From the NCBI GenBank assembly GCA_020726505.1, contig JAHLEZ010000002.1, positions 1,612,001-1,676,000 on the forward strand: a stretch of 64,000 bases of DNA. The letters run 5' to 3'. The translations under genes and the position numbers were made by a program. The notes under the pieces were generated by a model that saw nothing but the letters and a program-made list of their open reading frames with translations, was not told where the DNA came from and did not search any database. Below are positions 37,615 through 50,545 of the stretch, one piece after another (within the stretch, counting starts at the first letter, position 1; each line of letters begins with the position of its first letter). Origin of the DNA: Leptodontidium sp. MPI-SDFR-AT-0119. Its lineage: Eukaryota > Ascomycota > Leotiomycetes > Helotiales > Leptodontidiaceae.

Positions 37615-39428
37615 AAATAGCTTTTGTTTGTTTGAGTTGCTTGCGGAAGCCTTGACTGATGTACACAATATATTTTATTATCTTCCTCTTTTGTGTACAA
37701 TGCTGCGTCGAACATCGAATGTATTCACTTAGGAATTACGTGCTTCTGCCCGAGACTTACTTATTTTCCTCATCCTAGTGAACGGAATAGAACAGAAGAC
37801 AAAAGAATCTCCTTCCAAATTCGAGAGTCTGTGTAAATGGCTATCCATCTCTGAACACTTACCACCGAAAGTTCAATCCCCCTAGCACAACAAATACTCT
37901 TCTCCGCTCTTTCAAAAAGCCACCTCCAGTAGCACTAAAAATCATCATCCTTCCTACCACAAAACCCTGATACATAACGGGCCAGTAGTACAAGGTGCGT
38001 CCTTTTCTCGAGAGAGGTCATCCTCGCGTGGGTCTACGGTCTTCATTTCTCTGGGTATTGCACGAGGCGGCGAGAGCGTAGCGTGAACCTATGACTTTGA
38101 ATTGCTTCTGGGTATTTGCAACGTGTCTAAAATATACAAATAAGCAAGCCAATCTGGTAAATATGCGCCGCGAAAGTATTAGAATTGCAATAAAGCTTGA
38201 TAAAAAGGCATATTTCTGGCTACTTCTAATTATCTCGGTAAAGCTCAACGCGATTGCTTGTGGTCAATTAATTTCGTGACTGGTACCCAACTTGCGTGGG
38301 GAGCTCACTGCAACCAAATTTGTTTTTGTCGTCCAAAGAGTACACCGTCTTTGGGGTCTTATTGAGATTTTGTGATCCCAGGTTCGCAATTTAAAACAAG
38401 GGGCCAACCTGCAGGAGGAGAACATGATACGGCATTGTAAGGGGCTCGCTTAGCAAGGTACCAATTAACTTCCCTGAATACTTGAGAACCAACAATTGCC
38501 AGCGCGAAAATCGACCGACTATTTGAATTTGTAAGAAGTTTGCCTATCGCGTTTTTTGCAGTCCCACATGCCCAGTTAATTCGTTTGTGAAGAAGTCGTG
38601 GAAAAAGTGCTCCTACTCGAAAATGTCGGTGCCAAAACTTGCAGGGAAATACAAACGCCAAAATCAAAAGAGGAGTTGAGTACTTCAAGAGACCCCGGTT
38701 TCCGGGAAGTCCGGAACACCTAAAACCCCCGTCAATTAGAGCTCTCAAATTCAATGGAATCGCTTTCGAAACAGATGTCCAACATATCGATTCAGAGCTT
38801 CTGCCAAGCTATGTTGATTGTGTACGAAAACAGTTCCTGGACTTTGATTGCTTTCTCAACCGAGATTTTGTCGATAAAGTGTTTCTTTAAGTCCAGTCCT
38901 GGTTGCTGAAACGTTCTACCAGATGGGCTTGTAAACGATGACAGCTGGGGGAATATGAACGAGGCGATGCTACGTGAGTTCGCCAGCAAAGGTGTACTGT
39001 ACAGGATTTGAAGCAGGACGAGGAGCCTAATTTTGGAGCACAGCATGGGAAGAAGGATTCGAGTCACGGTTAGAAGAATGAGGAAGGAAGGACGGAAGTA
39101 AGGGGGAATGGCTGTGTTTCTTAGAGCCATCTTTAGAGTTCGAAGACGCAGAATGATCGAGGTATGCAGGTGTCTTTCCCGTGCATGTTCGCATGAAACA
39201 CATCAGGGTGCCAACCGAGCCAACCGTTTGCCGCCGCCGCGCCGCTCCGCCATGGTCTGTCTATTCGACCCATGTAGCCTCTTCTCTACTTACATTCAAA
39301 TGCTTCTTCCCCCTTCAATTGTTGTCTGGCTTAACTTTTGCTCTTTTCCAAATAGTCTTGACAGAGACTTTCTCTTCAATTGACTGACGACTCATTTTCG
39401 GAAACCATCTTCATAGATCCCAAGCACC
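37615..39428. other. intergenic region before the dynamin gene
   Basis: Small ORFs on both strands (for example 38359-38754 minus, 38792-39130 minus) have no recognisable domain and no spliced extension that I could build. Nothing else is seen. Confidence 0.5.
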
Positions 39429-42400
39429 ATGGCCGAATCCAACGATCTTGGGCTGCCTTCCTTGCAGAAGCTGCAGTCTGCAGAGCAGATGGAACTCCTG
39501 GATGTCGTGGATTCTCTTCGTGCTTGCGGTCTGAGCGAGATTGTAGCACTCCCACAACTCATTGTCTGTGGAGATCAGTCCAGCGGGAAAAGCTCGGTGT
39601 TGGAGGCAATTTCTGGACTTCCTTTTCCCAAGCAGGATACATTATGCACTCGATTTGCGACCGAAGTCATCCTCCGCCGCGCAGACAAAGTCGAAATAAA
39701 CGTCTCTATTGTCCCAGGTGATGACAGGGCAATGATAGATCGGGACCGCCTACTGCGATTTCGTCGCGAGCTGAAGACCAAAGATGACTTTGGTGGCTTG
39801 TTCAAGGGTGCAAGGGATGAAATGGGACTTTCTTCCTCGGGGAAATCATTTTCGAACGACACCTTACGGGTTGAGTTCTGTGGTCCATCTCAACCTCAGC
39901 TTACGCTTGTCGATCTTCCTGGCCTCATCCATTCAGAAACGAAAACGCAAACTGCTGGCGATGTGCAACTGGTACATAATCTCGTCTCCCGGTATCTGGA
40001 AAACCCCAGAAGCATAATATTAGCAGTGGTATCAGCGAAGAACGACATTGGGAATCAGATCATTCTTCGAAACGCGCGAAATTTCGACCCACAGGGCCTT
40101 CGGACACTTGGAATTATCACCAAGCCAGATCTCTTAGCGAAGGGATCAAAGAGTGAAGAATCATTTGTCACCCTTGCCAGAAATGAAGATGTCAAATTCT
40201 CTTTGGGCTGGCATGTGGTAAAGAATCTCGATTCCGCCATACGCCGGAATCAGCAGGAGGACACCCGAGATGAGCAAGAAACCCTATTTTTCCAAGAAAG
40301 CGGCTTCAATCGCCTTCCCGCCCACACAACTGGGATTACATCTCTACGCTCGCGCCTAAGCAAAATTCTCTTCAGCCAAATACGACGAGAACTGCCACGT
40401 CTCGTTGAAGATATTCAGATCCAGATCACAGCAGAAAGGATTGCTCGAGACAAACTAGGACCGAGCCGAAGTCAGCCTTCACAGCAGCGCGAGTTTCTCA
40501 TCTCCCTCAGCCAGATGTTTCAAACCATATGTCGAGATGCTGTGAAGGGTGATTACGACTATGAATTTTTCCAGGGTGATGCGAACCCTGAAAGGCGACT
40601 TTGTGCGAATGTGATGAACATGCATTTTGATTTTGCGAGCAATATCCGAAAGGATGGTGCATCCTGGCTTATCGATGATGAGAATATGCTCAGTGAGAAG
40701 TATCGATCACGTAATGATGCAATAAAAGAAGCATGTATTCTGTTGAAGAGAAGCCGTGGGAGAGAGGTAGGTTATATTATCATGTCGTCAGAAACCGTCG
40801 GCCTTAATTAGCTGACAGAGCCCCCCTCATAGCTGCCCGGTCTGCCGAACCCCCTACTCGTTGGCGAACTTTTTCGTCAGTATAGCCGTCCATGGGGAGA
40901 TCTCGCACGACTACATATCGAGAAGGTATGGGAGACGACAAACAGATTCCTGGAGCTCCTACTTCGACACTTGACCGATGAAGATGTATGTGAGAACATC
41001 TTCCGATTCTGGTTGCATCCCATCATGGAAGAAAAACTGAAATTGGCATATTCCAAACTGGATGATCTTCTCGAAGTCCACAAAGATTATCCTATGACAA
41101 CAAACAGTACCTTCATCAATCACAGCAAAAACACTCGACAAGAGTCTGGGAGAGAAAGTTTGGAGTCTGTGTTGAGGAGTCGTTTGCAATCGAAGCAAGA
41201 TGTGAGTGTCGATGAGATTACTCAGATGATGTTGCCTATCACCACAAAACCCGACTTGGATATGGATATGGTAGCTGCTGAGGAGGCATTAGATCACATG
41301 AATGCTTATTACGAGGTATGCAGGGAGAATGTTAAACAAAAGCTACTGCCATGAAACTAACGACTTTCAGATTGCCATGAATTTGTTCACAGACAATGTT
41401 CCAACTCTTGCTGTACAAGCACCAATTATCCGAGCAATTCCAGAAACTTTCTGTCCTACTGCGGTATACTTGATGCCTGGGACAGTTGTACATAACATTG
41501 CTGGAGAGACAGAAGAGAAGACCGTAGAAAGAGAAGCAATCCTGCGTAGATTGGCAACCTTGGAAAAGGGCGCTCTAATTTGCAAGCAGTATGCAAAACG
41601 CCCCCAGCAGGGTAAACATCACCAAATCTATTCAACGGATTCAAGCTAACGGATCCAGGCCTCAATGTGTTATCAGAGCGATTTGTCCCTGGCCCCAGAA
41701 CTCTAGGAGACGAGGGCAAGAATACCCCAGGAAAATCACCCTCTGCCCCTACATTTTTTCCCGATTCAGTTCCCAAGGCTGGAAGCACTCCCAACATCTT
41801 CGGTCATCTATCGGTCCCATCTCAAGTAGGTATTGGAAGCCGTAGCGAAGCCCCCTCACTTTCCAATTCTCAGCAAGACAGAACACCTTCTCCGAAACCT
41901 AAAAGTAAGACACCAAAGCCTGCTATGTTCAGGTGAGATGCCCCAAACCCGACTAATTTTGGGACTGTGAGTACTGAACACACTGGTGGGTTATTTGGAT
42001 TCCCGGCTGGCTCGCCAAGTGGGAATACTTCTGGAACACCGTTACCCATACCTTCTTCTGCTGGGAAAAATGCAGAGACGAAACCAATACACAGTGGGCT
42101 CTTCATGCCAACGCCAGATGCAGCAGCTAGAAGTAGCATCTTCTCAATTGCTGCAGCGAACCCCGCTTCCGCTTTCGGATTTCCAAACAGCAAAACAACT
42201 AGCAGTTCCGTGTTTGGGAACACAACGCCTGCCCCTTCACCGTTTGGGGTTGCGTCAACCTCCAACACAGGACCTGGAAGCACCTCTGGTGCCAGAGCAA
42301 GCAATACCTCAACTGGAGGCTTTGGAGCTTTTGGAGGCTTCGCTCCAGCTAAAAATGATAACACACTGAAGTGAGTGTAAGATCGAGTTCATACCTCAAA

Positions 42401-42718
42401 TAATTGTCCCCGGAGTCAAAGCTAATCTTTACAAGCAAGATTCCCGACCAACACTAGCACGACCACGACCACGATAACTCCATCGTATCCAACTCGCTTG
42501 GTCACTTTCAAGCCTTTCATAGAACCCGAACCTAATTCTGCTAGCAGACAGATGAATTGCTTCCAACACATTTCGTTCATGAATCAATTCCTCAATTTTT
42601 CATGTGAGGTAAGTTCTCACTTGAACATCGAATTTTCTGAACTTGCTTTTCAAATTTCTAATCGATTTTTTAGGAGCTAAGACTTAGGGACTACGAATAT
42701 GACGCACGTTTACTTTAG
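39429..42718 (+). CDS. dynamin-family (Mx-like) GTPase with FG-rich nucleoporin-like tail
   Basis: Seven exons, 39429-40766, 40833-41315, 41371-41611, 41659-41932, 41972-42370, 42440-42608 and 42674-42718, sum to 2949 bases, 982 aa. The dynamin G domain has GDQSSGKSS (about 48-56), LVDLPGLIH (about 162) and GIITKPD (about 230). Middle/stalk and GED-like regions follow; the GED includes DHMNAYYEIAMNLFTDNV, which is spliced. After about residue 690 the composition changes to Ser/Pro/Thr with FG-type units (NIFGHL, GLFGFP, AFGFPN, SVFGNT, PFGVAS, GGFGAFGGF). The protein ends with a short ordered motif, FMNQFLNFSCEELRLRDYEY. Dynamin relatives remodel membranes or oligomerise on targets. The FG tail suggests nuclear-pore contact, which is inference. 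Intron 4 is only 39 bases and is needed to keep the tail in frame. Confidence 0.82.
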
Positions 42719-43190
42719 TATGATGGAACCACCAAATGATAATCATGTTGGCAGATAGACACCACACGCTCTGCGTACTCTTTATCTTGTTTAAGCGCGT
42801 TTCTTAATTCTTGTGCACCCAACAAAGCTTTCCACATCCCGAAGTTCAACGGGGAGCAACAGATGGATCGCTGTGGTATCCTCAACGCCGCCAATGATCG
42901 CCAATGATGCTTCGATGCTCTAGTGAGTATGCCAACATTAACATGCGGAAGAAACTCTGGCCACCAGGTAAATAGAAACATGATCAAACATTATCCTACA
43001 GTAAATGTACAGCCGTCCAATCCCATTTCGCCAACTCCCTTGTAAACACATCCACTACCAGAATTTACAATCCTACGGCTCTTTGTAGGCCCCGCCGAAA
43101 TTCAGGAAGATTTATTCAAATCAGGAACAAGAACAACAGTGGTGATACAATATCTCAAATACTCCAGCGACAAACGCCGTCCGAGCAGCT
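42719..43190. other. convergent intergenic region
   Basis: This is the shared 3' region between the plus-strand dynamin gene and the minus-strand DUF7726 gene. Nothing is seen beyond a shadow ORF at 42715-42987. Confidence 0.5.
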
Positions 43191-44153
43191 TCACCAAACC
43201 ACTTGAGGTTTGCCAAACTCATCTTGGTATACAGACTGATTAACACCAACAACGTAAGACACCTTATCTAGAATCGTCTTCACATTCATACCAGGCCCTG
43301 AACCATCGTGAATAGCATGAAAATCCATGCCATCCCAAGCATCTTCCATTCCCAGCCTGTGCTGAGTCTTGGGGTTCTTATTCTTGATCCGCATCTTTTC
43401 GAAGAAGACATAGCTGCCATAGAATACTGAACTGGTATTTCCTGCCGCCGGACCCTTCTTCCCTAGAAATGCTGTGAGTCCACTGATCTTCTTCTCCGGA
43501 TGAAACGACTTTGCAATCTCGCGAGCAAAAGCAGCTTGAGTCATTCCCGTCTTCGAGATATACTGGCGAATCTTTCTTCGTATCTCGTCGCACGAATCGT
43601 ACACCGGAACCTCATTCTCCTCCTCGCCCTCCAATGTGATGTCCTCAAAGTTCGTATCTGACTTCGTGCCAGCCTTCCCACCCTTCTCTGCAGTTGTACC
43701 CTCAACCTTCTTCTTTTTGGTGATCTTGACCCCGTTCAACTCCCTCAGCTTGAAGAAAGCGAATGCATTTCTGTAGACGCTACTTCCACTTCCTTTGTAA
43801 GGACCATTCTGGTTCATGAATTTCCCATATATGGTACTGCTTGCTCCGATTGCGCGCTGGAACTCTCCAACCTTCATCTCCCCAGACTCGAGGAACCGGC
43901 GGACCTTAGCGCGAACGGCATTGCAACTGATGGTTATGTTCTGGCAGATGTCATCGTCGATGTGGTATTCGGGCTCGTCGTCGTCGGCTTTGCGCTTCTT
44001 GGATAGTCCCTGCGGAGTTGTTAGGATTGATCTGGTGAGGAATGGGAGAGAACGAACGGGTTTTTGCGAGGCAGAAGTAGCCGGCGCAGAGACAATTGAA
44101 TTGGCGTTGACTTCACTCAGAGGCAGTCGTGGAGCGGCGGTGGTTGTGGCCAT
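43191..44153 (-). CDS. DUF7726 two-repeat protein
   Basis: A single frame of 320 aa starting at ATG 44153. After a disordered N-terminus with a basic KKRK stretch come two copies of a helical module of about 75 residues. Copy one starts near NITISCNAVRAKVRRFLESG and contains MKVGEFQRAIG and YRNAFAFFKLRE. Copy two starts near VYDSCDEIRRKIRQYISKTG and contains MTQAAFAREIA and FYGSYVFFEKMR. This internal duplication matches the fungal DUF7726 type, which looks like a small helix-turn-helix-like fold. A nuclear role is plausible from the basic stretch but unproven. It is divergent from the PIF1 helicase gene with 292 bases between start codons. Confidence 0.8.
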   Translation of the reverse strand: MATTTAAPRLPLSEVNANSIVSAPATSASQKPVRSLPFLTRSILTTPQGLSKKRKADDDEPEYHIDDDICQNITISCNAVRAKVRRFLESGEMKVGEFQRAIGASSTIYGKFMNQNGPYKGSGSSVYRNAFAFFKLRELNGVKITKKKKVEGTTAEKGGKAGTKSDTNFEDITLEGEEENEVPVYDSCDEIRRKIRQYISKTGMTQAAFAREIAKSFHPEKKISGLTAFLGKKGPAAGNTSSVFYGSYVFFEKMRIKNKNPKTQHRLGMEDAWDGMDFHAIHDGSGPGMNVKTILDKVSYVVGVNQSVYQDEFGKPQVVW

Positions 44154-44445
44154 TGTTGGTGGTTTATTCGTGAAGTGTTGTAACTGGCGCGAATGCGATG
44201 GGTTTGTTGACTTTCTCCATCACGATGACGCAGTATAAATCCCGAGAATCTGGCTCTGGGTGGCATTTCGCGGCATGGTCAGTGCATCGGACACTAAAAG
44301 TAGCGCGTTCAGTCTCGCGTCAGTCGCGTCTGCCATAGAGCCACCAAATTACATCTTCAACTCCAAAAACTTCTGCAGATAACTCCATGGAACGACTAAC
44401 ACTGGAGCGAAAACCGCGACATTCGAATGTTCGACAGTCATCAAC

Positions 44446-46974
44446 ATGAATACATCCCACAAACACACAGCATTTGTGGTCTTTCGAGGCAAGACTCCAG
44501 GAGTTTATTACAGCCCGGAAGAATGCCAGCAGCAGACGGAAGGGATTCCAAAGAGCAAGTTCCAAGGGTTCAGTAGGGCATACGACGCGGAATTGGCATG
44601 GTCAGAATGGCAGAGAAAGTTATATGTTAAGCTTGGAGCTTCAACTTTCCTACAGCAGACAGCGCCGCGGGCAAGACCAAGATTGGAGTCAGCATACGTT
44701 CCTCCAAAGGCATACTCGAGACCTGCCAATGAACCGATTGCGCATGGTCCAGCAGTCAAACACGAAAGAGAAGTTGGGGGAGATGCTCGGAGGGGATTGA
44801 AGAAAGAACCATTGGTAGAGTTGCCGCCGCAATGGTCAAGTTCTCAAAACAACTCGCATCAACAAGGACGTTATCCGAAACCTAAACTCGAATATTCTCC
44901 TCCACCGGAATGCATGCCCTCCGTGGTCGCACAAGAGAACATCTTGCCCAAATACGAAGAATCCTCTCCACTGGCAAAATACGACCCCTCCCTCTTTGAA
45001 CGAACATCAAGCTACAATACCCCGCCTTCATCCTCTTCTCCACCAATACCTCCTGTGAAACGACCTATAATCTGCATCGAAATCTCTGACGATGAGGAGG
45101 AAAAGCCATTCAAGAGACCCAAAATGGAAGAAGAATACAAGGAGCCGGTTCTTACCGTAGAGGAGAGATTTGAGTTGAGACAACTGGACAGGCAAAGAAT
45201 ACCTGCCCGGGAACAGGTCGAGGAAGCCAGAATTGAGCTCACACCAGAACAAGACAAAGTTGTCAATCTTGCCTTACGGAAGAACAACATCTTCATGACT
45301 GGTGCTGCAGGCAGTGGGAAGACTGTGACTCTGAAGGAGATCCTACTGCGCATTCGGAAAAGGAAGAAGGGAGGAAATGTTCAAGTAATTGCACCAACTG
45401 GTATTGCAGCTCTTCCTCTGGATGGGAAGACGACATACTCGTTTGCAGGAGTAAGCTATCCCCCCTGTGGCGATTTCGTTGAGATCGAATTCTAATTCTC
45501 AAGCAGTGGAATCCGGATTCCTTCAGAGATGGTATCGATGCATTACTGGAGAAGCCGAGAATGTCTATCATTAAGGCAATCAATGATCTGGATGTTCTCA
45601 TCATTGAAGTATATAGCGCTTCCTTCCCCCTCCTGTTATTTGATCGTGCCTTTTGATGGAGTACACACGTACTGACTTTTGCTCCAGGAGATATCAATGG
45701 TAGAAAATCATTTCCTTGAGCGTTTGAACCTTTTGTTCCAGAAAATCCTGGAAAACTCTCGGCCATTTGGTGGGAAACAGGTCAGTTCATCTTGCATGCA
45801 TCACACCGTCGAGACTCACCTAACCATTCTATAGGTTATCTTTCTGGGTGACTTCCACCAACTGCCACCGGTTCTCCCTTTCCGGCATTGCATGTATTGC
45901 GGCGAAGAAATCCCAAAGAGGGATGTGCCAAAATGTGTTTCTCAAAAATGTTTCTCAAAAGTAGACACCGAGGGACAACCCCTACAGGTGTCTCTCACGT
46001 GGGGGGATAAGTGGGCATTCAAATCGTCTGTATGGAAAGACTTGAAGCTTCGACACATCAAACTCGAACAAATTCATCGACAGAAAGACGAGCGATTCCA
46101 AGATATCTTGAACAAAATCCGCAATGGTCAACCCCTGGCTGCCGAGGAATGGAACGATCTTGAACGGCCAAAAGTCCTCCCAGATGGCGCCTTCGCAGTT
46201 CGACTGATGTCTCGACTAGCTCAGGTCAAGAACTTCAATGAAAATCACTTGAGGATGCTCTCTTCGCAACCTCGTACGTGGAAAGCACAAGATTCAGTCG
46301 AGAAACTCATCACTCAAGTTCAAGGAAACCCCGTCCAAGTAGATCCGTACAGGGTCAAAGACTACGAAAAAGCTCTCGGGGAGCACAGATTCCCCACAGA
46401 TCTCACATTGAAAGTTGGCGCACGAGTCGTCTTGCTGCGAAACCTCGACCAGCAGCGAGGCCTGGTCAATGGGTCAATTGGCGTCGTCATTGGATTCGCA
46501 CCAGATCCAAGCGAGATCGTCCCTATTGCCGATATGCCTGGACCGCACAAAGAATTCCGCGCGAGATCAATAGAAGCTTTTCGAGCCAGGAATGCTTCCT
46601 CTCCCCTCCGCCCAGTCGTGCGTTTCCCCAAAAATCAAAACCAGATCATCTCAGCATATGCCTCGGCTGGCCTTCGTGGCAGCTCCGACAAGATGGATCA
46701 GTATGTTGCGACAAGGACACAGATCCCACTTGCTCTTGCTTGGGCTCTATCCATTCATAAGAGTCAGGGAATGACTCTTGACTATGTCGAGGTTTCGTCG
46801 AAAGATATCTTTGAGACTGGACAGCTCTATGTTGCGCTTTCTCGAGCCACTGATCTCAGTGGCTTGAGATTGACGGGTAACAATAGGAAGCAGATACCTA
46901 TGGATCCGGATGTGCTGAGATTCTACACAGAAACCAAGTGGGAGAAGTTAGAGCGGAAGCCGGGGAGGAGTTGA
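44446..46974 (+). CDS. PIF1-family DNA helicase with N-terminal RNase H1-like domain
   Basis: Four exons, 44446-45450, 45507-45608, 45688-45780 and 45835-46974, sum to 2340 bases, 779 aa. Residues 5-60 resemble the RNase H1 N-terminal hybrid-binding domain (AFVVFRGKTPGVYYSPEECQ, FQGFSRAYDAELAW). A disordered acidic linker runs to about residue 260. Helicase motifs follow: Walker A FMTGAAGSGKT (286-293), IAPTGIAA, motif II VLIIEEISMV, VIFLGDFHQLPP, LNGSIGVV-like VNGSIGVVIGF, and C-terminal ALSIHKSQGMTLDYVEV and LYVALSRATDL. PIF1 enzymes are 5'-3' helicases acting on G-quadruplexes, R-loops or telomeres in nucleus or mitochondria. Motif II has Glu where Asp is usual, formed exactly at the exon 2/3 junction (GAA|GAG). 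Confidence 0.93.
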
Positions 46975-48210
46975 TGAGTGTCTGCTGAAGCATGTCGTTG
47001 TTCCGCTTGTTGCATTCTTGAATATCTTTGCCAATTCATCTTGCATATAAGTTGGTGCGGACTAGGTCATTTGGATTCGTGGGGGCATCTTTGTAAGATG
47101 TTTTCTTTGTTTCTGAACAGGTACAGGCGCTATCTTGGGACCCCGATGTGTTGATATTGTTTATAGACGGATACCACGGGTCTGCCTCGCGGCAAACAGG
47201 AGTTTGAGGTGTTTAATGTTGGTTGTTTGTTTTTCTATCATCATTTGTACGTATAGTCATTAGCGGGTGGCATCCCTTGAGGCCTGTCACGAAGCTCGCT
47301 GTTGCGAGTAACTAACTCCAAGTGCGCGTCAACCAGACATTGCGATATTATGTCTCGCACAGTTAAAAGTCGCTGTGAAAATGACGACTTTGGTGTGTAT
47401 TTATCAAATCTGTCTCATTTGCTCCTATTGATTGCGCTTGATTTCCCTCAATAACGCTTGGATTTTCTCTTCGGCTTTCACATGGGCATTTATTTGCCCT
47501 TCGCATCGCCAGCGCAGCCTTGTCATTTTATTGGAGTTGCACAAAATCACCACCAACAGCATTTCAGGCAGCAGCAATCTATTTTTGCGCCTGCGATTCG
47601 CTACTAGATAAGAGTCTTTCAGCTTAGCCTTTCTTTGTGCTAGCCTCACGATACCTCGTTCTGCCTCCTTTCCATCACACCCCCTTTACAGCTAGGATTT
47701 TCAGCATTTGGTGGCCAACGGCAAGGCTGCAGTGTGAGGCTTCCCCAGGGCATTTTGTGTGTGTGCCAACACCAGAATTCCTTGATTGTGCGTCGCTTGA
47801 GTAGTATTGAGAAATCAATTTTCTTTTGTTTTCTTCGATTGCAGGCCGTCGTGTAGGGTTTAATGCACTTGTGGCAATGCAAGGCGAGGCGACCTCCTTC
47901 ACCAAATGACCCCCAAATCAGGATCAGGTCTGCTTCTAAATGTCGAGGATCGATGCAACAGACCCGGATCACCGCATGCACCTTTCAATTTCCATGCAGT
48001 GACACTCGAATGCTGGCTGTCAGCTGGAATATTCATGCAGAGAAAACACGCAATGCAAAAATGCCCTTTCATCTGCCGTCTTGGTATTGCAAGGACGATG
48101 CCGTTTTGTCTGGACTACTTAATCCGACGAAATTCCCACCAACATTCCATTCTCATGTCGGTCAATAGATCTATATTTCCTACCTACTTCCACCACACAA
48201 ACATTTTCAA
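46975..48210. other. intergenic region, no gene seen
   Basis: ORFs at 47425-47649, 47646-47981 and 47863-48265 overlap on opposite strands and show no domain. The last part is presumably the promoter of the membrane-protein gene at 48211. Confidence 0.5.
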
Positions 48211-50545
48211 ATGTCGACAGACACTCCACACTCAGCATCTCCAGACCCAGATCCGACAGTGGTGACGATTTCCACTACCCAAATATCTTCTGATGGGGCA
48301 ACACCGAATGCTCCAGAATCGCCCAGAACGGAATCACAACAATCACATAGAGATAGCATCTCCCCCGCTAGCACTGCTGTAAATGTAGAGAATGCTGTGC
48401 CCGATTCTCAAAGTGCAGGGACAAAGCATGCCGTTAATTCCGAACCAATCCAGCCCCAGGAGACCCCTCTGCCAGCTACGCTGGCCAGTCTACCTGTCGT
48501 GCCGCCACACATCGCAAGGTCTAAAATATTGTGGCCGAAGTGGCTCGCACGCACATCGTCTGAAAATCCGCCCATCATGACCACACAATGGGGAGTTCAT
48601 TGGTACTCCCCAACTTGCATGCCGAGCCTTCTTGTACTTGGATTATTTACAATGCTTGGCCATCACCTTTTCAACGATAGACTTCATGGCCGCGAGGTTC
48701 ATGATCCGCAATGGCCTCAAAGATGGGGTCTCGCATTGAGTACCTTTGGCAAGGTTTGTCTAGCAGGAGCAGTAGAAATCGCCTACAAGCAGCGACTCTG
48801 GGTAAGTGACAATCATCACACTCGTATCCGTGCCACTTTTACTAACATATCGCAGATCACTGTGAAGAAGAGATCTTTCAAGATTAAGACTTTGAACGGG
48901 ATCTTCAGCGTACGACTTTTGCCACCCTCCTCTCACCCGTTCTCTGCTGACGTCTCTCAGGCTTGCTATGATCCGCTGGAGTTCCTAAATGTCGAACTTG
49001 TATGTAATGCAACTATCATGACCTTGCTGGCTGGGCTAATTTGGTGAGTAAACCTTCCATCGCTCTTCGTACTTTGCTTACCTCTACGCTCTAGGGTCCT
49101 CCCACTCTGTGTCATTGTCTCTCCGGCCACTTTGACTTCAATCAGCACTATCCGAAATACGTCAACCATTTGTGACAATATACAGACAATAGAGTTCACT
49201 CACGACAACAACGCAAACATATCTGCACCTATCGAGTCCTCGGTCGTCAATGATGGCCGACAAGGTCTCGCATATATTGATCTCATGCCTTCCAATACAT
49301 CCATAGCATACTACACGTCTCCGTCGATGAACCTTCAACGCATCTCCACCTTGTCCCTTCTTTCCAATTTCGGACCGCTACAGGCCACCAATCCTTGTGT
49401 CGGCGCATCAAATTGTTCATACCAGCTATCCTTCAAAGGCCCATCTTACGATTGCCAAGAGGCGTCTCTAGATAATCCCAACACTATCCAGGCCAAATCT
49501 CAACTGGCTCCAAATGGCGAAGCCATCTACACGTCATTCTCTGATGTGGACGAGGATGAAGACGGTGCGCCTATGAATTGGCAATTCGTAAATTCCGCAA
49601 ATGAGTCTATGCTCGGTACCTTTACCAAAGAACCTTCCCTTTGGATTGGTTATGTCATCAATACCACAGCGCCAGTGTTACCCTTCAATTCATCATCAAC
49701 CTGGCCATATATTCTCGAGCCTCACGTTCTTCAGTGTGTACTGCTGAACGTGACATATCATTATGACATCACCTTCTTAAACGGGCTGATGCATATTGAT
49801 CATTCCAGCACAACGGATCAAATCCCGCTACTCGCAGACGGAGAATAAATACACCCCTTGGCCAGAAATTACGGAGATTTTATGTATGACCCCCCTTCCA
49901 CCCGCAACTCACGATCCGCACGCAAACTGACGCCAGGATACAAACAGGGGTAACCACGCAGCAGGTTTCATCTTCCGCAACACTCTCTCCGGCACCGTCA
50001 ACCAGACAAGCGCCGATCACTGGACTCGATCATTCTCTACCATCTCCCAAACACCTCTCCTGAATCAAACCTCCCAATACGCCGTGTCCGACTTTCCCAA
50101 TGCCATCTCCCGACAATTCGCCAACCAGATCATCTCTCTCTCAACAAGTCCCGTACTCTACGCCCAAGTCAACATCACAGCGCCCTGCACCACGAGCAAC
50201 ACCATCCTCATCTGGAACTACAAACCCTTCTGGCTGGTCCTATCATACAGTCTCGCTGTATAATTTGTCTCAATCGCTGTGATCGAGGGTCTTTTTGCTT
50301 TCGCTAGGAATGGATATTCGGCCGACACGAATTTCAGTACTATTCTTGCGACGACTAGGAATCTTGATTTGGATCGCCTTGCCGAGGGGATGTGCTTGGG
50401 ACAATTTCCTCCGCCGAAGAGTTTCATGGGAGAGAGGTTGAAGTTTGGACAAGTGCGGAGACGGGATGAGCAGGGTGAAGCGCATGCTGCTTTTGGACTT
50501 CCTGGTGATGTGGGACCGATCGTTTTTGGTGATAAGTATACATGA
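48211..50545 (+). pseudogene. multi-pass membrane protein gene with two in-frame TAA codons
   Basis: Exons 48211-48801, 48856-48909, 48961-49043, 49095-49883 and 49948-50545 sum to 2115 bases, 704 sense codons if the stops are ignored. A disordered N-terminus of about 110 residues precedes hydrophobic segments around MPSLLVLGLFTMLGHH and WGLALSTFGKVCLAGAVEIAY, then ATIMTLLAGLIWVLPLCVIV. A large extracellular-like domain with many NxS/T sites follows, then a final helix. TAA codons sit at 49846-49848 and 50261-50263, the second inside the last helix. Flanking frame and the 49884-49947 intron phase (AT|G) remain intact on both sides. The family is a fungus-specific membrane family of unknown function. 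If translated literally, the product ends at 49848, missing about 160 residues. Confidence 0.7.
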
